DNA of 64,000 bases from Clavulina sp. PMI_390 (GCA_015039315.1 WIDE01000128.1:25175-89174), one strand, 5' to 3'; positions 33,476 through 46,024 are shown, counted from the first letter of the stretch. The notes: generated by a model from the letters alone, not told the origin. Program-made: numbers and translations.

Positions 33476-35537
33476 TCAAGAGATAGGAAGCTCATAATCT
33501 TTAGGAGGCGTCAGTCCTCGACGGAAGCTGGGAAGAGATTCACATTGGATAGTTAGCGCCAGACAAGAGTATGTGTTCTAAGCGACGAGACATACTGATT
33601 TGGTGGCGGGTACCAAGTAGAATTATCCATTGATGCTACAAACGATGGGGGTGGTGTCCTCGTTGGTCGAAAAGCGCCGACAATACTCGACAGTGGAACA
33701 CGTGCATCTGGCACGTGTGGAACTGGTGGCTCAGTATCCTTAAACAGCGCTTCAACGATATCGGGGTTTGGTCCTCTTGGAGCGCTGGATCCATTGATAG
33801 ACGATGACTTTGCAGATGCATCGGGTGAAATTCTACCTCCACTTTTTTCGGGGCCTGAGCGTTTGGGATGTGGGGCATTTCGAGGTACTGGAACGGAGTG
33901 CAGTTCTGCAAACTTGGCCGCCTCGATAAACCTAGCTGCCAGGAGATCTCCATCGCCAGGAACTTCGAATGATGGCGCCAAGCTGAGGGTGGGCAGGGGT
34001 GGTGTAACAGGTCGACCGTTCACCACGATACCTTCAGAGGCCTCAGGAACAGGAGCGGGCGCTGTCGGATCACCGAGGACGCGGCAGGCTCTGAGTGATC
34101 GCGGACTAGGCGGAATATGGCCGACCCAGAGACGCCAACCCAACGTCTGTACAAGCGCCATTTCACAGCGCGAAACTTCTTGTACTGGAAGTCCAGATAT
34201 ATCCTTCCAAGCGGAATTCTTGTACGCGCCATCCTTGTAAAATTTGAACGCAAGAACTAGCGCTGCCAGGAACGTCCTGCGAGGATCGAGCAAGGGGTGC
34301 GACATGACTCCTCGCTGGTCGATCGTTTCAGGGCGAAGATTCTGTGCTGCGGCGGCGTCTATCAGCTCCTGTCGATCTCGTAGAAGGATGCGAATAAAGT
34401 CCCGAAGCACCGTGACATAGCACATCGCCACCTCGAAGATCGCAGTTGGCGCCCTAGAACGTCGGATGATTTCGTTCATGAAATATAACATTGTGCGTTG
34501 AGCGGCATGATTTTCCATAGACGCCGGAATGGTCTGCGCAGTTAAAGTGGTGGCGCCAGTAGCTATCGTCGTCCCATGATGCATGTTGGCGTCAATTTGG
34601 TGGCTCGGAAGGCTGTGATTCGCCCCAACAGTTGGTGGTCCTGGCGAGTATGATGACAAAGCTGGGGAGGGTGAGTCACCGAATGTAATCCCTAAAGCTT
34701 GACCATGTGGAATCGAAAAGTCCGCTGGCGACATGTCGGGATTGGGCGAATCATCGGGAGTTCCGGAATCAGATCCAAAGCTGTACATGGCTGGTTCGAA
34801 TGGGGAGGCTTCTGGCTCTGAAAAAGGGTCGTTGGCGCTTGGTGGAGTTGGAAGGTGACCTTCATGGATAGGGTTGGGCGATGGGGCATTGGCAGGGTTG
34901 GGAGATGCGTTGATGGAGTTGGAGGACGAGAGTGGAGAATAACCGGGGAAAAACTGGGGGAGGGGGCCGTTTCGAATGAGGGCGGGGGGGAATGCTTGCT
35001 CAGGTGCTAAGCACCATATCTGTTGAATTGTAGATACCGCTTCAACTTTGCAAAGAATTGCATAAGTTGGGGGGCATATACAGCATTCGATACCAATCAA
35101 AACGCACCAATCAAATTCCTGATCTCTGGAGGATTGCAGTTGGTCAACATAGGTTTAGGAGCGGGGATTCGAGGCGGGGGAGATATGCTTTCGGCGTTAC
35201 TAGTACTACTTGAAGGCTCGCTGTCCATTGTATCGGGGGAATCGAATTCACAGTGGGGTGTATGAGAGGAGGGAAGTGAGGAAATGTTTTTTGTGACGGG
35301 CAGAGCCACTGAGAAGGAGGATGGTGAAAGGGACGACTGGGGAGTTTGGAGTACTTGCCCACGGCGAAGACATGAGGAAGAGCGTGGGTGAGGAATATGA
35401 GAGGAATGGATGCCTTGCACAAGGCGACGAGTTATAGAGGGGCATGTTGATGATGTCTCACGAACAGTTTGACCACGCCGATCAGCCTTTTGATCGCGAG
35501 GCGCTAACGCCCCACGTGCAGTGCGGTCGGCTGGCAT
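33476..35537 (-). CDS. Pcl/Pho80-type cyclin (partner of a Pho85/CDK5-like kinase)
   Basis: Three exons (35537-35108, 35006-33596, 33527-33476) keep frame and give 630 residues. A long Ser/Pro-rich N-terminus (about 300 residues) precedes one cyclin fold: MENHAAQRTMLYFMNEIIRR, FEVAMCYVTVLRDFI, HPLLDPRRTFLAALVLAFKF, KNSAWKDISGLPVQEVSRCE and LVQTLGWRLWVG, the Pcl pattern. Such cyclins direct Pho85-type kinases in nutrient sensing, morphogenesis or G1 progression. The C-terminus is disordered and proline-rich. The last intron uses GTATGT at 33595; if it is retained the protein instead stops at 33553 with 15 different residues. The start at 35537 (MPADRTARGAL) is a choice; the frame is open upstream to 35582. 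Confidence 0.78.
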
Positions 35538-36204
35538 CGAGAGAGGGCAAAGTAGATGAGAAGAGAGGATAAAACGAAACAAAAGGCTGAACCGAAGCTA
35601 TTGAGTCAGGGTGGTAGGTTGTAGCGGTAGCTGTCCACGACGTAGAACGTGGACGGTGTTGGCACCGCTGGGTTGGTTGAGAGCTGGATTCAGCACGAGT
35701 AGACATTGAGAATGGGCGACATGGTTGGTTTTTACAAGTGAGGTATGTGGTTGAAAGTAAAAGAGAGGGGTTGAGATGACTTGGCTATAGTGGATGACTC
35801 CGAACGGCTGTTGGAAAGAATGGTTAGCGATATCCTCATAGCAGGTTCGGGATAAGCTCAGAGGTTGTTGGAGACCCCAAGCGATTGGCTCCGAATACTG
35901 CAGTGACCTGTTGGTGCTGTCAGTTCAAGGGGGGAGAGGGGGGAAACGGGAGGGCGAGGGTCATATACAAAATGATCACGTGACGCGCTGTGACTCATTG
36001 ACTTCAACCACCTCTCACTGCCGTTTGAGGGCGTCTAGCACTCGTCTCGGCTCAATAATGATCACTCTAGTTCTTTTAGCTGCTCAAGCTATGTTTTCTG
36101 TTCCACCCAACTGCTCAGGACGGGACAGCGCCCAAACCGCTGACGCCAGTCATTCAGTTGCACAGCCTTGTCATATTTAGTAAGGCCTGATAACGGAGCC
36201 GTAT
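35538..36204. other. Intergenic: cyclin promoter and BolA 3' flank
   Basis: About 670 bp. A short minus-strand frame at 35482-35706 could be 5' leader or an upstream exon of the cyclin gene. No independent gene was recognised. Confidence 0.4.
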
Positions 36205-36676
36205 CTATTTCTGCAATTCGGTAGGCGTACGGGTCGTCAACGACAGGGCGTGAAGACCATGATTGAGCTCTTCGCTGAGTGCCCCGTAGATGAGACGATG
36301 CCGCTGCATTGTTGTCTGTTGGACAAATCATATCAGCAAATATCAAAACAACCTTCAAACTAGCGGTATCTACGGACTTTTCCTGAAAAGACTTCAGAGA
36401 CTACTTTGATGTTAAAATCTTCATTCCGCATGAAACGCTTGATATGAGTGATATACAGGCGAGAAATGGTGCTGAGAAGGACGTACGGGTCTCGCCCGTT
36501 GCAGCGCCAGGAGCTTTCATAGCAGCATGATGGGCATGTTTCCAAGAATCGTTCGAGATTACGAGCTCATTTGGCGCAAGCAGTGCGACAAGCTTGGTTC
36601 GGATAGAAGTCTCCACAGGACCCGGCTGAGCAGTGCTCACTGTCGACATGTGCCGACGAATGAGACGTGAAAGCAT
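36205..36676 (-). CDS. BolA-family protein (mitochondrial BolA-like)
   Basis: Three exons (36676-36487, 36418-36378, 36315-36205) give 113 residues. An Arg-rich N-terminus (MLSRLIRRHMSTVSTA) fits a mitochondrial presequence. The BolA fold signatures are complete: SIRTKLVALLAPNELVISND, SWKHAHHAAM, GETHFNIKVVSEVFSGK, QRHRLIYGALSEELNHGLHA and the ending LTTRTPTELQK. Mitochondrial BolA proteins work with monothiol glutaredoxins in late iron-sulfur cluster delivery. The invariant His of the RHR motif is present. Splice sites were confirmed by frame and family alignment. Confidence 0.9.
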
Positions 36677-39036
36677 TTGTCAATGCTTCGTGTCACAGTC
36701 ACACAAGCTCCCACTCGTTCAATCGTGGATGTCTCAGGAGGTGTGCTGACCACCACCGTCATATCCCGATCCCCGAGATCAAGATCCCCTTACCTCACAA
36801 CCTTTGTACCCAGATATGACTCCCTGGGAGGGATGTTGGTTCTCAATCGAAATGGGACCGTTCATTGGCGGTACCGAAGTTGAAAGCGATGCCTGATCCG
36901 TGATTTGACTTGGAGCGAGCGCAGAAGAGTGGATTCCACATGATACAAGTTAGGTACTCACCTGCGTAGCATCAGTCTTCCTGCTGCGAGCTCCTGAGTG
37001 CATAATAGGATGGATATAGTACAGTGAATATCGGCGCCCTTGAAGGGATAGACGCAGAACTTGAACTCGTGTACAGAACCATCAATGCTGCGTCGCTCCG
37101 ATCTCAATATAACGCCAACTGAACAGCAATGCAGACCTGGACTATTTGAGATAGGGTACCTTGACAGTTCTACCATGAACACGCGGGGATCTGCTGAAGC
37201 ACTGCCTTCGCTGAATGATTATTTCCCTTTATGAATAGCCGCATCTAGATGAGGCTGAGCTATCCCACTTAGTATCCTTGCCAGGTTATTCCCATTCGTC
37301 CTCTCCAATAGTGGCTTGAGAATCGATTGGCAAAGATAGCCATCATCCCACTGGTTTTCCGTGCTGTATTCGCACTGATTGAGAAGCCTTCCCCCAACTA
37401 TGACTCTTCACTGAGGTCACAGCCTACTTAAATGACCATTGCTTATCGTGGAGATTCTTATGGGAATTCAGCCTCCATTTCCGTTAAGCTTCTTGCTGGC
37501 CCTTGCTCACGAGGCTTTCCACTCCTCAGTTTAGTATGCAGTTGACACCGTCGTCTCTGGTCACTAATTGTGTCTCCATGCCTCGAAATTAGTCAGGCTG
37601 AGATTGGGGTTTAGCATCAAAGTCACCAGTTTCTTCTCATTTATGCTCTAGGTGGCTCTCAACGGCGACCTAATATCCAAGCCTTGGGTCCCCTTTACGA
37701 TGTCGAACAAGCCACAAAGCGTCTCCACCTCGCTTTTTACCTCGTGCATAAAATGTGCATTGGAGATGCATTTATTAGCTGACATCTTCACACAAACTCT
37801 GCATGGGGATCATGAGTGGCAACAGGATGGTATGATAAGAAAGCAGCTACAAACAGCACAGCACTCTCAGAGATCTTTGCGCTGATTCATGATGGCTGGA
37901 GCAAGGTGTGGTGCCATGAAGAGACCGCGCGCTAGGTGGGTTAACCCTTGGGCATGGGATAACCCTAAGCGAGCGTCAGAGGTGTAATCAAATAGCGCGT
38001 CAACCTTATAGCCAGCGAAACGTTGCAACTTCATCTACGATAAAGGAGTACAAAACTGGCGCCCATGTTGGCCAATCGGCCGACAGCGCCAGCTCGCGCC
38101 GAGAGGGTGATAGCGCAATGCCGCGGACACAGTGCGGGAGAGCCACTGTATCACGAGAATCGGTACCGTTTTGTGGATGAGAGCCCGATGACTAGATGGA
38201 ATGAGCGCTCATCGCATGACTCCATCCCTCGGAACCGCCGAATGCGGTATTCATGAAGCACACCAACATATGACTTGCTCCGCAACCGCTCACGAGGTTC
38301 AAAGAACCCTGAAATTGGCGTCGGTAACGAGTTCCGGGCAACGCCTATTGTCCTGTTCGAGGTGCGGACGGGATCTGTGACCTTGAGTCGCAGGGGTAAA
38401 CAAAGGCTTTCAAGACGAATGCGGATCCATCGAAATTCGTTAGTGTTTGATCCACGGAAAACCAGCAAAGTAATTCCCAATGAAAGGCCTATGTTATGGC
38501 CGTCGCTACTTTGGGCGCTGTGGCCTGGAGGCCCGTGATAGGAGGGGCGTTACTAAAGCGAGTGGCCACACCCGTAATACGCCTAAACGCGCAGGTATCC
38601 CCTGAGTTGCAAGGATCCATATCATCAGGGGAGGCGCTGTTAGGGTTATTCAGGACCACCACTAGGAGCCAATAGGAGGAAATGTGGCTTCAACCATCAC
38701 GGGGTAATGGCTAAGGGTGGCGGATTCGCAACACAAGGACACCATGTGACCAAGAGCTCGCTAGGTCCACTAATGATGCTTTCAGCCCTGACTATTGGCA
38801 TGAAATTCACATCAAACAGCTTGCCAACTGGAATAGCCCCCCATTAGCATCCCCAGCAGTCAATCAGAACTAGCCCAAGTTGCTTCAGCACACGATCAGT
38901 CTACATGCTTGCAGTCACCTCCTAAAGAACAAACTCTATCTCACAACCCAACCATGCAAGACTGGGTGACACAAATCATTCACGAGGTTTGAGTACTCAG
39001 TGCAGAGACATTATCAGTGACAGCATCTAGAATCTA
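36677..39036. other. Gene-poor stretch of 2.4 kb
   Basis: Only short, unrelated open frames on both strands (for example 36677-36883, 37652-37885, 38065-38256, 38275-38538), none with family-like sequence or convincing splice sites. No tRNA, rRNA or terminal-repeat structure was recognised by eye. It may hold degraded mobile-element or gene remnants. Confidence 0.4.
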
Positions 39037-40450
39037 TTACACAGTACTAGGAGATTCCAGGAAATCAAGGATACGAGATACTGAACCCTCGAGCTTATAC
39101 TGCTTTTCTCTTAGCAGAAGTAAAGCCCACCAACTGCTTGCAAAGAAGGCAAGCTCTGCCGTTCTATAGGAAAGTTTGAGATTATAAGCTGAAGAAGAAA
39201 ACTTGACTCCCACTAACCTTAGTCCTTTAGTTCCGTGAATATTACGGTACACGCTAGCTAGATTAAACAACATTGCCCGGAACATGTACATTGACAGCTC
39301 GTTCCGTCGTGAAGCTGGCACAGCTAAGATCCAGGGCAGGTTGAATAATCCACCAAGGACGAAACGGGCGCGAAGGAGTCTCCCTTCGGGTATAAGTCGT
39401 TGTAGAACGCAGACAGAAAACCAAGACGAGCTGATCCCGCCACCGGTATATAGACACCATCCAGCGACGTTTCGTGCCGTCTTGATGACAGTGGTGGTAA
39501 CACTATGGTGAAAGGTAACATAAGAGTTAGGAGGGTGTTGTGTACCAAACGGGAGTGTGGCAAGACTAACTAGTCAGGACCAAAGGCCTTTGGTCCTTTT
39601 TTCAGCAATACGCTCGCTAGCTCGAACATTGATAGGAGCTTCACGGCCCCCAAACTCTCCGATACTACGGCGCCAATATATGTCCTCAGACAGCTGGGCT
39701 GTGAGGGATGGAGGGCAGCGCAGACCTCATAAGTGTGGCCTGACGTAGAGGCCGGAGAGCTAAGCGGGAATGTCGTGCCAGCGAGCAATGACTTGAGGCC
39801 ATGAGGTGCATTTGGCGTAGGTCCTTCGCGGTAGTAGGACCTCGAGAACTAAGAATGACAACATTCGGGGTCAAATTGAGTCATCTTCCCGTTTGAATGT
39901 ATATACTCACGGCCAAAAGGATTCGGTCATAGCCTTTGGGGAAAGAACCGGGTGGCCCAAGCACCCAAAGAGGTAGCATGATAGTATTCCCTATAGCCAA
40001 GGTCCAAATAGGTGGAAGGTATTTTCTCCAACCCGTCTCCTTCGTATCGTGGCCTTCAGAAGCATCTTTCTTCACGCCTTCAGCAAATGCGCGCAATGCA
40101 GCAGTGAGCGCGAACACCACGAAGTAAAGTCGTATACTGGATGGGAGAAGGAGGAGGAGGGGTGAAGATAAGATAGCGGCGAGTTGGGATCTCCTGTATT
40201 GCGGCTTGGACTGAACATTTTCAGAGCCTGACGACTGAGACCTCACGATAATTCGCTTAGTCGTCGAATATATGAGGGGAACGAGGGCTGGGAACAGGGC
40301 TATTCGTACAGAATTGGGCAAGAGTCGAAGCACTGCTCGGATATCGCCCTTCCTGACTCCTTTCAGGATAGATGATGATGAGGCCAAAGCGTAGACAACG
40401 ACGAAGCGCCGCAGTGCGCCACTGATCGAGTCTGGGGTAGTGGGGGCCAT
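39037..40450 (-). CDS. TMEM135-like multi-pass membrane protein
   Basis: Four exons (40450-39911, 39848-39571, 39502-39218, 39163-39037) give 409 residues. Hydrophobic helices alternate with short basic loops: RFVVVYALASSSSILKGV, SVRIALFPALVPLIYST, LAAILSSPLLLLLPSSIRLY, FALTAALRAFAEG, IWTLAIGNTIMLPLWVLGP, then VTTTVIKTARNVAGWCLYTG, LLRARFVLGGLFNLPWILAV and RTAELAFFASSWWALL. The layout and the C-terminal RRNELSMYMFRAML segment resemble the fungal relatives of TMEM135, a peroxisomal/mitochondrial membrane protein linked to lipid transport and organelle dynamics. The family name rests on memory of the pattern; a plain 'multi-pass membrane protein' is certain. Confidence 0.65.
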
Positions 40451-40678
40451 ACGAGGCTATTGATACAGATAAGGAGAGCAAGAGACTAAACAGACATGAG
40501 AGGTGAAGTTAGAAACGAGCGCGTTTCGGTCCGTGGTGATAGCCGCTCTATTTGCACAAGTTTGCGATCGCGCGAATTCTTGGTCTTTCTCATGAAACGA
40601 ACAGAGTGGATAGTGATAGTCATACATAACTTGAGTGGGCCTCGCTACTAACGCGTAAAATAAGAACGAGCTCGGGAT

Positions 40679-42591
40679 CTAGGATTCCTCCATCGGTATT
40701 GGTTCACCAGACGACGTCGCGAGCTCTGACTCGACATCGCCAAGTACGTCGTAGGAAAGGGGGACGTAGACCGCTTGGAAAGGAGATTCAGGAGCAAGCC
40801 CCACAACATGCGCGAATCCAGTATGGACTGCCTTGTTGAGGCGACCATCGCGTACGATGGAGATCCAATCGGATTTTGTGATAGCTCCTGGTGATGAAAG
40901 GCCCTCATTTGAGGAAACGACACTGGAGGAGGGAGGGTAGAAGATGGCATGGAGGCACTGGATCAAGTGCATTTTGGCGATGGCTGACTTCTGTGCGTCC
41001 AACTCCAGTCGCTCCTCCATTGTCAGCTCTCCCGCACTATCCTCAAGTGCCACAGCAAAATGTGGAGCGACAGAAGAGGAAGCTAGGTTTCGGAGTACAA
41101 TATCTCTGGAGGGGAGAGAGTAGCGTTCACGGGTGTTCTTCTGTTCCGTCTGAGTGGGCGGAGAGTCCTTCAGATCTCTCCCCGACACCCGAGGCCGTGG
41201 TCTTGCCCTCGGTCGAGAAGCACCCTTGGCATCAGGGGGTGCATAGTCGTGAATGACAGTTGATGTCTTGAGGAATTCGGAAATGAAACAAATAATAAAG
41301 GAATGAGCCCAGGACAATGTTGCAAGACTCATTAATAGGTACTGAATCTGGGGCCCGGTCACGTAGTGTTGTCGAGCATGCTTGGCGCATAGTTGCACAA
41401 AGTGCTGAGCAATCGAGGGAGTGATTTGTTTCCCATACAGAGTTGCTTTCAACATCTATGAGATGTTTCACTTTCAGAAGAAATTTTTTTGAGTGATTAG
41501 GAGACTGCCATACCAGACTAAGCAACCGAACTCCCAGTGAAGCACGATGGGGATTGTATGGTTGCCCGGGCGCAGAAGAATCGGGCATCATGCAGGAAAA
41601 TACGACGCGGAGAGGACGCTCGAAGTCCCAAAGGAGATGACCCTTCACTCGAGGAATGTGTCGTATCAGCCACTGTGAGACGCCAGCTAGTGTGCAGCGA
41701 AACAATCAGCTGACGAGGATACCATTTACAGTGGGGTGGCTGACGCACTTTCGCTACCATCTTCTTCTTCCATGATTGAAATGAGAGCATCGAGAAGCCC
41801 CCAGGCATGATCGCCCACCACCATGGGCGCTGAGACATCATCGGGCTCCTCCCATTTGACATCAATCGCGTCGGGCTTCAAAAGGTCCCAGCAATCCAAA
41901 GCAGAGCCAACGAGTTTCTGCGCCGGCTTTCCGACGGGCGAGTCTGCGAGTTCATCCTCAAAATCTTGGTCCCCAGCTGCCTCATCCTTGAACTTGACGG
42001 ATTTGGCACCGGCAGGCTGGGCATCTGGATCTGGATAGTGGGGAATAGCTCTGAAGACACAGTCGGGACCATTAGTGCGCGAAAATGCGACAAGCAGATT
42101 GGCAGCTAGCCGGCTGGATTCAGGGGATGGCAATCGCTCCTGCCTCTGTCCCTTCAGCATCCGTTTACGCGGAGAGGCATTCATAGGAAGCTCAACTGCT
42201 TCTTGGTGTGGGTAGACGGAGAGGTATATCACTTGACGGATCTGGGCTCTGTTAAGGCTATCAGTCGGCTTGAGCAAAAGTTATGCTGTGATAACTCACA
42301 TCGTAGGTAAATATCGAGGAGAACGAAGATTATCTAAAGCCTGAAGACCAGCTTCGACTACAAGTGACAGGGGATAATATCAGTTGTTGGGTTCGAGGCT
42401 ATGACTAGATCCAACGACGGCGTACACCCAGCCTCTTCCCAATTTGCATTGACTGCTGAGCGGTGCTTGGGTGGCATGCTATGTCCGGTGTCTGGTAACT
42501 GAGAGATAGAGGGTCGGGATCACTACCATCAGCGCGACCATCGATACGCGGCACTTACTGATTCATCTTCGTAGAAAGAGACTGGGGCCAT
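40679..42591 (-). CDS. Conserved hypothetical helical protein
   Basis: About six exons, starting at 42591 with MAPVSFYEDES and ending at 40679. Joined segments: EAGLQALDNLRSPRYLPT, QIRQVIYLSVYPHQEAVELP, a charged, disordered stretch, VGDHAWGLLDALISIMEEED, WLIRHIPRVKGHLLWDFERP, VVFSCMMPDS, YNPHRASLGVRLLSL and, after an intron, MLKATLYGKQITPSIAQHFV, TGPQIQYLLMSLATLSWAHS. The donor GTGCGT near 41744 is preferred over reading on to the nearby stop, because it alone keeps the frame to the next exon. Alternating amphipathic helices suggest an alpha-solenoid. No enzyme motif or targeting signal is visible and I do not recognise the family. The start codon is 137 bp from that of the divergent aminotransferase. 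Confidence 0.6.
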
Positions 42592-42727
42592 GCTTGAGGT
42601 CGAGGTGGACATTTCGCGGCGCGATTGTTTGGATCGCGTCGGTCACAGGCCAACACAAACATGTCACAGCCGCTCCTTATTGCGCGAGAATTCGCCTTCT
42701 TTGTTCGACCGCCCTGAGTCATATTGG
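42592..42727. promoter_or_regulatory. Short shared bidirectional promoter region
   Basis: Only 136 bp separate the divergent starts of the conserved hypothetical (minus) and the aminotransferase (plus). Both promoters must overlap here or lie within the neighbouring gene. If the aminotransferase starts at 42800 the spacing is 208 bp. Confidence 0.5.
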
Positions 42728-44735
42728 ATGATTCCTGCATTTCGTGCAGGCCTTCAGAACAGCAGAAATCCCCATCTGATATCTCGATTTGCCTCCTCTA
42801 TGAGTGTCCCGAAGCCAAGCAAAGCGGATCTGCCCTACGGATTCGCTATCTCCGAGCGTATCAAGGAGGAGGTAGTAAAGCAAGATGTCTGGACCGTCTT
42901 CTCCCCTGCTAGTGGTTTTGTCCCGAAGGTGGCTCCGGGCTCGAAAACTTCAAAATCGTGGCACACCTGGCACTGACGCACACCTACCACATCCTGTGAA
43001 TTCAGGACTCGATCAACCTGGGGCAGGGTTTCATGAATTGGGCACCTCGTAAGCTGAACTATGATTTGATTATTCCCAATAAGACCCGCTCACTTTCACC
43101 TGACAGCGCAATACGTCCAGAAAGCGGCTCAAATGGCGATAACGAATGTAGAGACCAATCACTATAGTGTACCCCGTGGCCGCCTCCGGTTGAGGAATGC
43201 ATTGGCCAAGCATTATTGTGAGTGTGCTGATTTTGTGTTCCTTTCCACTTATACTGATTACCACGTCTCAGCCCCATCCTTCAAGCGTCAACTGGACCCC
43301 AACACTGAGATCATCGTTACATCTGGTGCAAATGAGGGAATATATGCTATCGAGACAGCATTTCTGCAGCCAGGCGATGAAGTAATCATGTTTGAGCCTT
43401 TCTTCGATCAATATATCGCCAACACCACTTTCAACGGCGGTGTTCCTGTTTACGTCCCACTTCACCCTTCGACCAAGGCGCGGACTTCTGTTATTGGCAG
43501 CTCTGAGTGGACGATCGATTACGATGAACTGAGGGCTGCCATCACCCCGAAGACCAAGTTCATGTAAGCGATGTCATTCTTCTTCAATGATGGTGCCATA
43601 CTAATTCCATCTGCCAGCTTCCTCAACACCCCTCACAATCCGTGAGTGGCGATTTAGCCCGCCAACCACAATATCCATACCTACTAATCTCTTTTATTTG
43701 CTATTAATAGAATCGGCAAGGTATTTGATGTCGATGAGCTTACAGAAATCGGTCGCATCGCCAAAGAGCACGATCTGATCATCTTGGCCGATGAAGTGGT
43801 GCGCTTCTACCTATAGTCATTCTATCGAGTGTTCAATGAACAGGGAACTTCCCTTAGTATGACTGCCTGGCGTTGGACAAGGAGCATGTGCGAATTGCTA
43901 CCATCGATGACCTATGGGAGCGAACGATTACAATTGGGTCTGCTGTAGGTGTCGGCAGAAACATATGGTCATCATCGACTGAGGATGTTTTCAATACAGG
44001 GGAAGAGCTTCAGCGCTACGGGTTGGCGAGTGGGTTGGGCGATCGGACCAAAGTTCGTTTTGCTGACAGGCTACACCGAATCTATATTTACTGAGCACCT
44101 GCTGCTTTTCCATTTTGCCTGTTCGACAGGAACCTGATTCACCCGGCTCTGGCCGCCACCACTCGTATCGTCTTCTGCACCAACTCGCCATTGCAGGAGG
44201 CGACTGCGGTAGGCTTTGAGGAGGCTGCCGAACATGACTTCTTCGCTAAGCAGCGCGAAGAGTACAAAGAGCGCCGAGCTGTACTCTGCGAGGCTCTTGA
44301 TCGCGTAGGCCTCCCGTATACATTCCCTGACGGTGGATATTTCGTGTTGGTGCAGAATGATAGCATCAAGGTCCCGGACGACTTCGTTATTCCCGACATG
44401 GTGAGCGGATTCCCTGGGAGGTCTGTTGAGCTATGGACTGTCGTTCACAAATCATTCTGTTATAGATCAAGGATCGCCCCCGGGACTGGCATGTGTCGTG
44501 GTTCCTCGCTCAGACGGTCGGCGTGGTGGCGATCCCCCCTACCGATTTCTATGGCCCGTACGTCTTATTTTGTCTCGACTAGTGCTGCTAACTCAAGTTC
44601 ACTATATCCAGTGAACACCAATCGATTGGGGCGAGCTTTACGCGCCTCGCGTACTGCAAGGACCTTGATACCCTTCGAAAGGCTGGTGAGAGGCTCCAGG
44701 AACTCAAGCCTTACATCGTGAAGACCGCAGCCTAG
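42728..44735 (+). CDS. PLP-dependent class I aminotransferase, kynurenine/glutamine transaminase type
   Basis: Eleven exons (42728-42928, 43006-43048, 43107-43217, 43272-43563, 43618-43641, 43711-43798, 43858-43944, 44000-44052, 44130-44400, 44466-44557, 44612-44735) give 461 residues in one frame. Landmarks: SINLGQGFMNWAP, YSVPRGRLRLRNALAKHYSP, IIVTSGANEGIYAIETAFLQ, PGDEVIMFEPFFDQYIAN, FLNTPHNPIGKVF, ILADEVYDCLAL, the PLP-lysine segment GKSFSATGWRVGWAIG and PDGGYFVLV. This is the KAT/Bna3 branch, which transaminates kynurenine to kynurenic acid and related keto acids. The first 24 residues (MIPAFRAGLQNSRNPHLISR onward) look like a mitochondrial presequence; Met at 42800 (MSVPKPSKADLPYGF) would give a cytosolic form. 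Confidence 0.9.
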
Positions 44736-44868
44736 CGTCATTTGATGTTATAGTTAGAGCGCGAGTATGTATGTCCCATCATTGGTTCTGGGGCAGAGTA
44801 GAGCTTCATCGTGATCATATTGTCCAAGTGGCTGGAATGCAATTGTCCAAGGAGTAGTAAGCATACAA

Positions 44869-46024
44869 TTAGAGCAAGAAGGGAAAGACAGCCCTCCTCT
44901 TGGGAGGGTACTCTTCCCCAAACTTTTTTTGGTACCATTGATGGCCCCGGATTGCGCGAGGTAGCATCTCAGATATTTCGGCAATGACGAAAACAAAAGG
45001 TGGGATATACCACCCGCCTGTACCAAGCCCAAGGCTTGTTAAAGCTTGTGCGGTACCGGGTGATCTCGAGGACACTATAATGGCATGCGCAAGGGACGAG
45101 GTGGCGAGACCGAAGCATGTCCATTCAAACCTATTCAGGGACGAGGATAAGAATCCTCAATAAGAGTGTCTTTGGGATGATGAGGCTTCATGTTCACTAA
45201 CCATTCGCAGAGGTAGTTAGGGAATCTAGGAATTTCACAAGAGTGGGTCAATGAAGTGTTAGCTTGGACAAACAAAGAATAGAGACTCACGAGACCAATT
45301 TGTACAATCCCCCATATGGTATCGAGTACCTTGGACGGTTTTCTGTCCCAGCTGAGTCTTTGCTCCCATTGGGAGGTGCTGGCTTTGACTTCCTGATTTG
45401 AACGAGTACTTCATCGTGCCAGATGTTTCCAACCAGGCCAAGAGTAGCGCCAGCCATGCTGAGCCAAAAAGTGACTGGTAGCGGTACCGTCAACGGCGCA
45501 GCCGCTTTTGCAAGGGATCCTATATACGCTCCATTCAGAGAGCCGTTGCACGTGTTGAACGCAATGGCTACCAGCGGAACAATGATGTGAGTCGGGGAGC
45601 GAGATGACATTCTGAGGGGGGATACAATAGCCCTATTGAGGTAGTGCAGGAGCCAAAACCCTATCAAAACCCGTATGCCAATGTGGGTGTCTGGAGATGA
45701 AAGCGGGGATATGGAGTTGTAGGTTCGGAGGAGCAGAACGGGTGATGGCAGTTCCATAATAATCCACGAAATAGTGCCATTGACATTCATGGCAGAGGAC
45801 GTCCAGAGATATTTAAAGAAGCTGATTACGGGATTTAGTTTGGATTGTGCCGCTTTTATAGAGCTATTAGACGAGTTGAAGCGTCCATGTGGAGCATCTA
45901 CAATAAGAAGTATGGGGAACACAACAGGGAAGGCTGCAAAGGTTCGCAACCAAACTGCGAATACACCGCCTAGTTAGAATGAGATTAGGGGTGTCATATT
46001 TAGCTTACTGTGATACCAATCCAT
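44869..46024 (-). CDS. Steroid 5-alpha-reductase-like membrane enzyme (SRD5A/DET2 family)
   Basis: Four exons (46024-46009, 45969-45291, 45225-45202, 45130-44869) give 326 residues. Family features run to the end: N-terminal VWLRTFAAFPVVFPILLIVD with APHGRF, middle HIGIRVLIGFWLLHYLNRAI, then the C-terminal NADPH-binding block YSIPYGGLYKLVSFPNYLCE, WFEWTCFGLATSSLAHA, IRGHQWYQKKFGEEYPPKRR and the ending AVFPFLL. About six hydrophobic helices are visible, consistent with an ER membrane oxidoreductase. Family members reduce the 4,5 double bond of 3-oxo-steroids or act in lipid or polyprenol reduction; the substrate in fungi is uncertain. Its 3' end faces the aminotransferase, only 133 bp away. 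Confidence 0.82.
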
